The translations under genes and the position numbers were made by a program. A DNA stretch of 14,900 nt from Candidatus Parvarchaeota archaeon. GTDB taxonomy: Archaea > Micrarchaeota > Micrarchaeia > Anstonellales > VGKX01. Below the pieces are notes generated by a model. The model made no database searches and was not told the origin of the DNA. It saw nothing but the letters and a program-made list of their open reading frames with translations. Location of the stretch: positions 1-14,900 of the forward strand of contig VGKX01000011.1 in the NCBI GenBank assembly GCA_016866895.1, given 5' to 3'. Shown piece by piece: positions 8,474 to 13,904 of this stretch (positions are counted from its first letter, which is position 1; each line of letters starts with the position of its first letter).

Positions 8474-9817
8474 GTGGTGTCAATGCAAAGACAAAAATCC
8501 GAGGGCACAAACATATTGGCAGACAGGAAATTCGGCTTTCTTCTTGCCATCCTCATTGTCTTTGCATCTGTTTTAGTTCTTGGTTGCGTAACCGCACGCC
8601 CAAGGCAAGCCGACATAAACCTGACACTCCAGCCATTCAACGTCAGCTGCCCTGATATAAACGGCAGCCAGTGCATCTGCTTGACTTGCAAGAACAAAAC
8701 CTCAATAATTCCCATTCTTGGCGGCTCATCGCTTGCTCAGGGCACGTGCTCGTTTCAATCCTGCAACCAGACAACACTTGAAGAGCTGGAATCAAGGACT
8801 TCAGAATTTCCCTGGATATTCATGATTGGGCAGGGGCCAAACTTTGGTGATTTTGACTCTGCCAATCGCTTATGCAACAACTCGTTATCCATGTCCGTAA
8901 ACTGGCTTGTTGGCAATCCTGGTGTTCCGCAGCTTACGGGAAAGCTTAAACAGTCTGCCACAAACTGCCTGCAAAACAGGGTAATGCCTGTGTTCATATA
9001 TTACACTGCCAAGCAGAACATTGACAAAGTCGCCATGGAAAACATTGCAAGGGAGCTTAAGGACATCGGACCAGTGATTATATCAACAGAATTCAACGTG
9101 AGTGTTGATGAGCCTGCGAGTTTCCAGCAAGCCCGCGACCAGGCGCTTGCAATAAAATCCAGGTGCCCCAACTGCTTTGTTGCAATGACCCCACCGACAA
9201 TGGACAACAAGACAATAGCTGCCATAGTTTCAGACCCCCAGCTTAACCAGTCCGTTGATATGATCGGGCAGGGCATCTTCCTCAATGATTACGCAGGCAG
9301 CGCAGACATCACAACCGCATACTGGGACAATGTGGCATTTGCAGAACAAACATCAATAAAATACGGAAAGCCGACCATTTGGCTGTTTGTTGCAGCTGCC
9401 CCTGGCCCAAATGCGGCAGGAACAAGCTGGAGCGAACAGGAGGTTGCCGACATTTACTATACTGCAAGCACCAAATCATTTATCCTTCCATCCGTAGGCA
9501 TCATTGGAATGGCCTCCTATGGCTTCAACACATCTATACTTCCTGGAAAGGGAGCCTACAGGGTTGCTGCCGATGGAGGCGCGCAGCTGCACCCAGTGTC
9601 AAACGGCTGGTTCGAAGGCTGCCTACAATACTCCAGGCCATACATGCAAAGCATAATCGTCTATCCCAAGCAGGGCAGCAATCCATTCCAGTGCACTTTC
9701 GGCCAGAACATAAACTTGATATCACTCACAAGCGTCCAGTTTGGTGCTGCAACAAGCCCCTATTCAAACGCCCAAATGCCGCAGTCCAATTTTGCCTTTG
9801 CCTGCAAGCAGGCCTGA
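8474..9817 (+). CDS. Secreted lipoprotein with TIM-barrel/glycosidase-like pattern
   Basis: The product is 447 residues from GTG 8474, or 444 from ATG 8483. The TATA spacing favours one of the tandem GTGs, but the choice is not certain. A charged N-terminus is followed by a hydrophobic core ending in VLVLGC, which resembles a lipobox, so the mature protein is probably lipid-anchored outside the cell. Ten N-x-S/T sequons, from NLT near the N-terminus to NTSI near residue 350, and many cysteines also indicate an exported, glycosylated protein. The body shows regularly spaced strand-like segments: WIFMIGQG, VMPVFIYY, GPVIISTEFNV, CFVAMTPPT, VDMIGQGIF, KPTIWLFVAA and VGIIGMASYG. This is the rhythm of a (beta/alpha)8 barrel, and the Glu in STEFN could be a strand-4 catalytic acid as in clan GH-A glycosidases. 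That enzyme assignment is inference. The Trm5-like gene begins 8 nt after the stop, so the two are probably co-transcribed. Confidence 0.85.
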   Translation: MVSMQRQKSEGTNILADRKFGFLLAILIVFASVLVLGCVTARPRQADINLTLQPFNVSCPDINGSQCICLTCKNKTSIIPILGGSSLAQGTCSFQSCNQTTLEELESRTSEFPWIFMIGQGPNFGDFDSANRLCNNSLSMSVNWLVGNPGVPQLTGKLKQSATNCLQNRVMPVFIYYTAKQNIDKVAMENIARELKDIGPVIISTEFNVSVDEPASFQQARDQALAIKSRCPNCFVAMTPPTMDNKTIAAIVSDPQLNQSVDMIGQGIFLNDYAGSADITTAYWDNVAFAEQTSIKYGKPTIWLFVAAAPGPNAAGTSWSEQEVADIYYTASTKSFILPSVGIIGMASYGFNTSILPGKGAYRVAADGGAQLHPVSNGWFEGCLQYSRPYMQSIIVYPKQGSNPFQCTFGQNINLISLTSVQFGAATSPYSNAQMPQSNFAFACKQA

Positions 9818-9825
9818 GTGGTTCC

Positions 9826-10869
9826 ATGCAGCATGGCTTTCTTGTCAACAAGTCCCTTGCAGAGTCTGCAAGAAAACTTTTGATTTTATCCGGCGCCCTC
9901 GATTTTGCAAAAAAACCGAAGCGGGAAGGGACTAATGTCATATTTCCTCTAAACGCAAAACCAGCCAACAGCACGCAAATTCACTCCGGACTTGGGAAAA
10001 GCGTCCAAAGGAATTTTGCCAAAGTTGTGGAAAAGCCCAATTCGCTTCAAGATGCGCTAAAAGGCAAGATGCCAGAGAAGCAAAAAGCCAGGGTTACCAA
10101 GTCATTTGACATAATCGGAGACATAGCAGTTGTTGAGATTCCACGGGGGCTTTCAACTTATTCGAAGAAAATTGCAAAGGCGGCCATGCAAGTTCACAGG
10201 AACGTCAAAACAGTGCTCGCAAAGTCAAGTGCAATGGAAGGCACATATCGCGTGCGCAGGTTTGCCCACCTTGCTGGAGAGAAGCGCACCCAAACCACTT
10301 ATTGCGAAAACGGAGTCAGGCTCAAAGTCGACCTTGCCAAGATGTATTTTTCCCCAAGGCTTTCAACAGAAAGGCTGCGCATAGCGCGGCTCTCAAGGCC
10401 AAATGAAAAAATTCTTGTCATGTTTGCCGGCTGCGGACCGTTCGCACTTTCAATATCCAAATTAAATCCCAGCTCAAGCATTCTTGGCGTTGAGATAAAT
10501 CCTGACGCAGTCAGATATTTCAATGAAAATATTATTTTAAACAAGGCAAATAACGTAAAGGCCATTTGCGGCGATGTGGCGAGGGTTCTTGCAACAAAGG
10601 CATACCTGAAAGCATTTGACCGTATTGTCATGCCACTTCCTAAAGACGCGGAAAAATTCCTCGAAGTTGCACTCAAGTGCGCCAAGCCAGGGGCCTCAAT
10701 CCATCTATACTCTTTTGTACATATCAAGGGTGGCTTTTCCAAGCCACTTGATAAAATATCCCTAGAGTGCAAGAAAGAAGGATACAGATTCTCAATACTT
10801 GGAAAACGCGTTGTCAGGCCATTCTCTCCGTCAACACGGCAGGTTGTAATTGATTTTGTGGTACTCTGA
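9826..10869 (+). CDS. trm5: Trm5-like tRNA (guanine-N1)-methyltransferase
   Basis: Trm5 transfers methyl from S-adenosylmethionine to N1 of G37, next to the anticodon, and so prevents frameshifting. Some archaeal paralogues act in wyosine synthesis. The 347 residues show the family order: a variable N-terminal domain, then DIIGDIAVVEIP (95-106), EGTYRVRR (138-145), the AGEKRTQTTYCENG stretch (150-163), and the hallmark YFSPRLSTERLRIA (174-187). The Rossmann SAM domain follows with MFAGCGPFALS (199-209), GVEINPDAVRYFNEN (221-235), CGD (248-250) and DRIVMPLP (265-272). The last motif usually reads NLP in Trm5; here it is PLP. The ATG at 9826 is the natural start. The frame stays open back to 9379, but that extension lies inside the lipoprotein gene. 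The 8-nt gap suggests co-transcription with the lipoprotein. The only ribosome site is a weak GAGTGG at 9816-9821. Whether it makes m1G37 or a wyosine step cannot be told from sequence. Confidence 0.9.
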   Translation: MQHGFLVNKSLAESARKLLILSGALDFAKKPKREGTNVIFPLNAKPANSTQIHSGLGKSVQRNFAKVVEKPNSLQDALKGKMPEKQKARVTKSFDIIGDIAVVEIPRGLSTYSKKIAKAAMQVHRNVKTVLAKSSAMEGTYRVRRFAHLAGEKRTQTTYCENGVRLKVDLAKMYFSPRLSTERLRIARLSRPNEKILVMFAGCGPFALSISKLNPSSSILGVEINPDAVRYFNENIILNKANNVKAICGDVARVLATKAYLKAFDRIVMPLPKDAEKFLEVALKCAKPGASIHLYSFVHIKGGFSKPLDKISLECKKEGYRFSILGKRVVRPFSPSTRQVVIDFVVL

Positions 10870-10914
10870 CAGTACAATGCTTTTTTGCCAACTCGACGTA
10901 AAGCAGACGAAACA

Positions 10915-10957
10915 TTTATAAAGGATTTCCATGAACAATATTACCTATCAGAGGTGA
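10915..10957 (+). promoter_or_regulatory. TATA box and Shine-Dalgarno for the channel-like gene
   Basis: TTTATAAA (10915-10922) predicts transcription from about 10944. GAGGTGA (10951-10957), complementary to the archaeal 16S 3' tail, ends 7 nt before the ATG at 10965. Unlike most genes in this window, this one has a short leader with a strong ribosome binding site. Confidence 0.75.
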
Positions 10958-10964
10958 AAAATAA

Positions 10965-11666
10965 ATGGCAATTGAATCAATCAACCTGATGGCAGAGCCA
11001 GGCAGGATAGGGGAAGTTTTGGCAAGCAGCATCAACAACGCCCTAATCAAGGTAGTTGAATCGCTACCAAGCATTGTGATGGCTGCAATACTTGCAGTTG
11101 CAGGCTGGATAGTGGCGTCCTTTGTGGCTAAGTTTTTCAGAAAGCTGCTGGAAGTTGTAAAATTCGAAACCTTCCTTAAGACCCACAAAGTCCATGATTC
11201 ACTGGGCAATGTCCGGGTAAGCGAAGTGCTAATACAAGTTGTCAAATATTTTGTCATACTTGTATTCATTCAAGCAGCCGTTGCCTATGTATCAGCCGGC
11301 CCAATCTCCGAGTTCCTTGTAAAAATCGTGGAATTTGCGCCCAAGGTCATAGGGACAGTCATGGTGCTTCTGGTTGCGGCAATCATTGGCGACCTTGCAA
11401 AGGAGAAAGTCCATGAAGTGGACAGGAAGGAGAAGCACATGCAGATGATTGCAAGCCTGGTGAAATATGTGGTTGTTTTCATGGGCGCAATAGTCGGTTT
11501 TGAAACCCTTGGTTTTGAAATCAGCATCATAAGCTCCACTTTCCTGACACTGCTGCAGGCTGGAAGCTTTGGCATAGCCCTTGCATTTGGCCTTGCATTT
11601 GGATTGGGCGGGCAAGAGGCTGCCAAGAACTGGATATCCAGAACAAAGGACTACCTTAACCTGTAG
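10965..11666 (+). CDS. Small mechanosensitive-channel-like membrane protein (CmpX/TM_helix type)
   Basis: The product has 233 residues and five probable membrane helices near 35-57, 88-109, 125-143, 162-182 and 196-214. The last contains FGIALAFGLAFGLGGQEAAKN, the Gly/Ala-rich signature seen in MscS-related proteins and in the conserved TM_helix repeat family (PF05552, CmpX-like). Two repeats of that unit are suggested by the paired helices with similar LPxIxxAxxxxxxG spacing (34-47 and 125-138). The large cytoplasmic beta domain of true MscS is absent: the protein ends 13 residues after the signature. A mechanosensitive or ion-channel role in osmotic response is therefore by family analogy only. 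It has its own TATA box and Shine-Dalgarno and ends at a strong terminator, so it is likely a single-gene unit. Confidence 0.88.
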   Translation: MAIESINLMAEPGRIGEVLASSINNALIKVVESLPSIVMAAILAVAGWIVASFVAKFFRKLLEVVKFETFLKTHKVHDSLGNVRVSEVLIQVVKYFVILVFIQAAVAYVSAGPISEFLVKIVEFAPKVIGTVMVLLVAAIIGDLAKEKVHEVDRKEKHMQMIASLVKYVVVFMGAIVGFETLGFEISIISSTFLTLLQAGSFGIALAFGLAFGLGGQEAAKNWISRTKDYLNL

Positions 11667-11696
11667 GCTTCTGAATCTACAAGTAAAGGGACTGTT

Positions 11697-11730
11697 GGGG
11701 CTTTTGCCCCATCTTATTTTTTCTTTTTTC
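11697..11730 (+). terminator. Hairpin terminator after the channel-like gene
   Basis: GGGGC (11697-11701), TTTT and GCCCC (11706-11710) form a perfect 5-bp GC hairpin 30 nt after the stop. A T-rich tract runs to 11730. It is well placed to stop plus-strand transcription before it enters the convergent tRNA gene. On the minus strand, the tRNA is followed by its own T run (TTCTTTTTA, from 11766). Confidence 0.75.
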
Positions 11731-11780
11731 AATCGCCCTGCCTTCTTTTTTTAGAAGTAAAAAGAACGCCCCCGCCGGGA

Positions 11781-11832
11781 TTTTCAGGCCTTTATGGGTG
11801 GTTTTTGATGAAACTATTCCCAAAAAAGGTTC
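11781..11832 (-). other. tRNA intron 2, non-canonical T-loop position 59/60, 52 nt
   Basis: The exon T stem (CCGGG/CCCGG) forms the outer helix. The exon bases T54-T55-C56-A57 pair perfectly with intron TGAA (11786-11783) as the 4-bp central helix. The 3-nt bulges AA^G and AA^T sit on opposite strands, which is the archaeal splicing endonuclease target. Inside, CCTTT (11829-11825) pairs with AAAGG (11793-11789) after a small internal loop, so the inner side is of relaxed type. Introns at 59/60 are known from some archaea but are uncommon. Confidence 0.85.
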
Positions 11833-11853
11833 TTTGAACCCGGACTACAAGCT

Positions 11854-12073
11854 GTCTTCTCAACATGAGAACTCTTGCAACCAAGTCCGGACATTCTGGC
11901 CATTTGTAGGCCTTTTCGCAAAAAATTATTTTGCGGGAACTGCAACTGAATTGCAGTTTTCCAGGGTTTTTTGCCCTTAGGCAAAAAAGCCTTTTCGCAA
12001 AAAATTATTTTGCGGGAACTGCAACTGAATTGCAGTTTTCCAGGGTTTTTTGCCCTTAGGCAAAAAAGCCTAT
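11854..12073 (-). other. tRNA intron 1, canonical position 37/38, 220 nt
   Basis: It lies between A37 (12074) and A38 (11853). The bulge-helix-bulge is imperfect: exon C32-T33-C34-C35 faces intron GAAG (11859-11856) with three pairs and one C-A mismatch, flanked by the five-pair anticodon stem, with AC^A as the 3' bulge. The boundary could be one base off because both sides carry A. The intron is far longer than most archaeal tRNA introns, because of an internal exact 79-bp duplication. Its 3' part folds on its own: TTCTC/GAGAA (11871-11867 with 11861-11857) and GGCC/GGCC (11912-11909 with 11901-11898). Confidence 0.8.
11910..12071. repeat. Exact 79-bp tandem duplication inside the tRNA intron
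   Basis: Units 11910-11988 and 11989-12067 are identical over all 79 bp, and the period continues 4 bp further to 12071. Each unit holds three perfect hairpins in series: CGCAAAA/TTTTGCG (7 bp, loop 5), AACTGCAA/TTGCAGTT (8 bp, loop 5) and TTTTTTGCC/GGCAAAAAA (9 bp, loop 4). The units lie wholly within intron 1. There is no spacer and only two copies, so this is not a CRISPR array. Perfect identity points to a recent duplication, or to an assembly artefact. Confidence 0.95.
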
Positions 12074-12134
12074 TCGGAGGCTTGCGTCCTATCCAGGTTG
12101 GACTACGGGGGCATGTGCATTATTTCCAAGCAGC

Positions 12135-12146
12135 AATTATTATATT
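12135..12146 (-). promoter_or_regulatory. TATA box of tRNA-Arg
   Basis: On the minus strand AATATAATAATT (12146-12135) is centred close to 29 bp upstream of the mature tRNA 5' end at 12112. It predicts a 5' leader of only a few nucleotides. It overlaps the last codons of the maf gene, so the tRNA promoter is embedded in a coding end. Confidence 0.55.
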
Positions 12147-12787
12147 CTGCTGTCACCTGCCATATCCTTCTTATAGCGTATCTGTTCAGTGGCGTATGCG
12201 CCTAAAGCATTGCATATCCCAAATTTTTTAAGTGCGGTTTTGAGCTTTTTTACCGGCAGTCCAATCACATTGTCTTTGTCCCCTATTACATTCTCAACAA
12301 ATCCCTTCCCCAGGCCCTGAAACGCATAAGCTCCGGCCTTTGAGGCCCACTCCCTTCCTTTTATGTATTTTTCCAGCTCCAAATCCGAAATTTTTCTGAA
12401 CTTAACTTTTGTAATAGAGGCAAATGCACATCCTCTTTCCTTAAACAAAATAGCCACTCCGGTGACAACATGATGCCACTTTCCGCTCAAATTCAAGAGC
12501 ATCCTTTTTGCATCAAGCGAATTTTTCGGCTTGCCGATTGTCCTGTTCCCTATCCAGACAAGCGTGTCTGCTCCTATAATAAGGCAATTTTGGTGCTTGG
12601 CAGCAAGTTTCCTGGCTTTTAGAATGGCATTTTGAACAGCAAGCTTTTCAGGCGAATCGCCCTTTTTTTTCTCGCGCACGTTGCTTTTTACAAATTCGGC
12701 TTCAATGCCCGCCATTCTGCACAGCCATTTTCTTTGAGGTGATGCGGTCGCAAACACGATTTTTACATTCTTCATCGCAAATACCAT
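12140..12787 (-). CDS. maf: Maf-type nucleoside triphosphate pyrophosphatase
   Basis: Maf/YhdE proteins hydrolyse non-canonical or excess nucleoside triphosphates (dTTP/UTP or modified pyrimidines) to monophosphate and pyrophosphate in the cytoplasm. The 215-residue length is a little above the usual 190-200. The family's opening motif appears as FATASPQRK (12-20). GADTLV (72-77) carries the catalytic Asp D74, followed by IGKP (84-87). SGKWHHVVTGVA matches the conserved SGxxHxVxTG element, and AGAYAFQGLG...IGDKDNVIGLP matches the C-terminal substrate loop. The start at 12787 is chosen because a TTTAAA box is centred 24-25 bp upstream, giving a leaderless mRNA. The internal Met5 (12775) aligns better with typical Maf N-termini and is an alternative. 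About 25 C-terminal residues extend past the family core and overlap the tRNA promoter. Confidence 0.92.
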   Translation of the reverse strand: MVFAMKNVKIVFATASPQRKWLCRMAGIEAEFVKSNVREKKKGDSPEKLAVQNAILKARKLAAKHQNCLIIGADTLVWIGNRTIGKPKNSLDAKRMLLNLSGKWHHVVTGVAILFKERGCAFASITKVKFRKISDLELEKYIKGREWASKAGAYAFQGLGKGFVENVIGDKDNVIGLPVKKLKTALKKFGICNALGAYATEQIRYKKDMAGDSRI

Positions 12788-12806
12788 TCCATTTTAGGAA
12801 GCAAAC

Positions 12807-12816
12807 AATTTAAACG
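12807..12816. promoter_or_regulatory. Shared palindromic TATA box of maf and the endonuclease gene
   Basis: AATTTAAACG contains the self-complementary TTTAAA (12809-12814). Its centre is 24.5 bp from the maf ATG (12787, minus) and 25.5 bp from the GTG at 12837 (plus). The whole divergent gap is 49 bp and holds no second TATA-like element in a suitable place. One box may therefore serve both leaderless genes. Confidence 0.6.
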
Positions 12817-12836
12817 AAGGATAAGCTATCCATAAT

Positions 12837-13271
12837 GTGATTGTTATGGCCGTTGAACTAATGGAAATCGCCTTAATCTCTGCAGTGTTGGTGTTTTTTG
12901 CAATTGGACTGTTGATTGGCCGGAAACTCGCAGATGATGATTGGAAACAAAACAAAGTTGAGGCGCTTCGCCAGGACGCAATAAAAAAATCAAGGGCTGT
13001 TTTAGGCGGCCAGTTCTCAGAGCAGCTTGCCCCGTATCTGCCGGACTTCCCTTTTTTGCCTACTGAAGTAAGGTTTCTTGGAAAACCCATTGACTTTGTT
13101 GTTTTCAGCGGCATGGATGCCAAAACAATAAACGAAGTGGTTTTTGTTGAGGTAAAAAGCGGAAAGTCAAGCCTAAATCCCGTTGAAAAGACGCTTAAGG
13201 CCTGTATAGAGGCAAAACAGGTCAGGTGGCTTGAGTACAAGGTCCCCGAGGGCATTACAAAAGGAGCTTAA
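12837..13271 (+). CDS. Membrane-anchored endonuclease, Holliday-junction-resolvase-like (PF10107 type)
   Basis: The product has 144 residues. A single hydrophobic helix (about 8-28) is followed by a charged linker and a small nuclease domain of the restriction-endonuclease-like fold. The likely active site is D86 (in GKPIDFVVFSG) with E105-V-K107 (FVEVKSG), and perhaps E62. The remainder, KSSLNPVEKTLKACIEAKQVRWLEYKV, in pieces matches the conserved end of the group described as endonucleases distantly related to archaeal Holliday junction resolvases. Substrate and role are not established for that group. The N-terminal anchor suggests it works at the membrane, and which side the nuclease faces is unknown. 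The start is GTG 12837 from the TATA spacing, or ATG 12846 three codons later. It is divergent from maf, with a shared promoter. Confidence 0.85.
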   Translation: MIVMAVELMEIALISAVLVFFAIGLLIGRKLADDDWKQNKVEALRQDAIKKSRAVLGGQFSEQLAPYLPDFPFLPTEVRFLGKPIDFVVFSGMDAKTINEVVFVEVKSGKSSLNPVEKTLKACIEAKQVRWLEYKVPEGITKGA

Positions 13272-13477
13272 AGAAGAAACAAGACCACAAATCACCGAGC
13301 AAGCTTCTTCAGGCTATGCACAGGTTATATTAATCCTATTCTGCCATAAGCTTAAACATTAAAATTCCTAAACAATCAAATGCTTCAAGTATTCTCCAGA
13401 ATAAAGTTGCGCACTTCAATACGCTGGAATCTTAAGTACGAAAATAGAAAATACTAAATGAATAAAGGTGTTAAAAT
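13272..13477. other. 206-bp gap, leader of the small zinc protein
   Basis: No gene is seen. TCCAG (13395-13399) and CTGGA (13424-13428) could enclose a small inner hairpin AAGT-TGCGC-ACTT (13404-13416). The next gene's ribosome site lies at the end. I found no convincing tRNA or box C/D RNA here. Confidence 0.35.
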
Positions 13478-13627
13478 ATGGCGAATTTAAACTGTGAAAA
13501 ATGCAAAACCGAAATTACCTATGCCGACAGGGTGCAAAAGCTTGATTTGGCGGGGTACACCCACACATACTGCAGGGATTGCGCCCAAAAAGTTCCTGAT
13601 GAAAAGGCCCCTGAGCGCGACTTGTAG
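13478..13627 (+). CDS. Small zinc-knuckle protein, 49 residues
   Basis: The reading frame encodes 49 residues with CEKC (6-9) and CRDC (residues 32-35), a four-cysteine zinc site with 22 residues between the pairs. The rest is charged. AAAGGTG (13464-13470) is a good ribosome binding site 7 nt before the ATG, which is the main reason to trust so short a frame. An ATG at 13458 just upstream leads to a stop after ten codons and is not used. Small zinc-ribbon proteins of this kind are common in archaea and often bind nucleic acid or proteins. No specific function can be assigned. Confidence 0.75.
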   Translation: MANLNCEKCKTEITYADRVQKLDLAGYTHTYCRDCAQKVPDEKAPERDL

Positions 13628-13659
13628 GTAAATTTAGCCTAGGTGCCAAGCCGTTCTTC

Positions 13660-13667
13660 TTATAAAT
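13660..13667 (+). promoter_or_regulatory. TATA box of the 65-residue gene
   Basis: TTATAAAT is centred about 25 bp before the ATG at 13688, predicting a leaderless mRNA. It excludes the longer reading from GTG 13643, which would place the box inside the gene. Confidence 0.65.
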
Positions 13668-13687
13668 CCTGCTTGTGCGTTAATCCC

Positions 13688-13885
13688 ATGCAAAAAATAA
13701 TTACTGTAAGTGAGGAAAATCTGCAAACTCTAAGAAATCTCGATTTAAGATTACCAGCGGCATTTCCTGGGTTAAACTTAACCCAAACAAAGGGTTGCGG
13801 CAAGCTAAATCCTTCTTCCGAAGCGATTATTGTAAACAAAAATATTTTTAGTGATTTAATAAATAAGCGAAGAATCCAGAAATAG
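13688..13885 (+). CDS. Hypothetical protein, 65 residues
   Basis: I do not recognise this protein. It begins MQKIITVSEENLQTL and ends in a basic NKRRIQK tail. The middle is polar with one cysteine and no predicted membrane segment. The opening looks like a short strand followed by a helix (IITVSEENLQTLRNL), a pattern seen in small DNA-binding antitoxin-like proteins, but nothing further supports that. The strongest evidence that it is real is the well-placed TATA box. It ends 8 bp before the stop codon of the convergent methyltransferase, with a hairpin across the junction. Confidence 0.6.
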   Translation: MQKIITVSEENLQTLRNLDLRLPAAFPGLNLTQTKGCGKLNPSSEAIIVNKNIFSDLINKRRIQK

Positions 13886-13886
13886 A

Positions 13887-13904
13887 CAACAAATTACTTT
13901 GTTG
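13887..13904. terminator. Hairpin between convergent genes
   Basis: CAACAAA (13887-13893), TTAC and TTTGTTG (13898-13904) form a perfect 7-bp hairpin in the 8-bp gap between the two stops. It includes the methyltransferase stop codon and its last codons. Being symmetrical, it could act on both strands. No long T tract follows on the plus strand, so termination activity is uncertain. Confidence 0.45.

Larger units (their letters stand above)
11767..12112 (-). tRNA. tRNA-Arg (anticodon CCG, codon CGG) split by two introns
   Basis: On the minus strand three exons join to a perfect 74-nt tRNA: 12112-12074, 11853-11833 and 11780-11767. The acceptor is GCCCCCG with CGGGGGC (7 of 7 pairs), discriminator G73, no encoded CCA. 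The D arm is GTCC/GGAC around the loop AACCTGGATA, including A20, an arginine identity base. The anticodon stem CAAGC/GCTTG (5 of 5) holds the loop C-T-CCG-A-A, giving anticodon CCG (12077-12075). The variable region is TAGT. The T stem CCGGG/CCCGG (5 of 5) closes the loop TTCAAA|T. A TATA-like AATATAATAA (12146-12137) lies about 29 bp upstream, and T5 follows the 3' end. A 220-nt intron sits at 37/38 and a 52-nt intron at 59/60. Boundaries come from tRNA geometry and, for the second intron, a clear splice motif. A simple tRNA scan could miss this gene. Confidence 0.92.

Noticed and set aside
9379..9825. Long N-terminal extension of the Trm5-like frame
   Set aside because: It lies entirely in another frame of the lipoprotein gene. 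The Trm5-like protein is full length from ATG 9826.
11840..11890. 51-nt hairpin with a 7-bp CCGGACT/AGTCCGG stem as a stand-alone RNA
   Set aside because: One arm is the variable region and T stem of the tRNA. It is better read as intron-exon complementarity.
11910..12071. 79-bp repeat as a CRISPR array or insertion-sequence end
   Set aside because: There are only two copies with no spacers, no cas gene and no transposase, and the repeat sits inside a tRNA intron.
11798..12231. Two short plus-strand reading frames (11798-11980 and 11971-12231)
   Set aside because: They run antisense through the tRNA gene and its duplicated intron, share repeated peptide only because of the 79-bp repeat, and lack start signals.
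13643..13687. GTG 13643 as start of the small hypothetical gene
   Set aside because: The TATA box at 13660-13667 points to ATG 13688.
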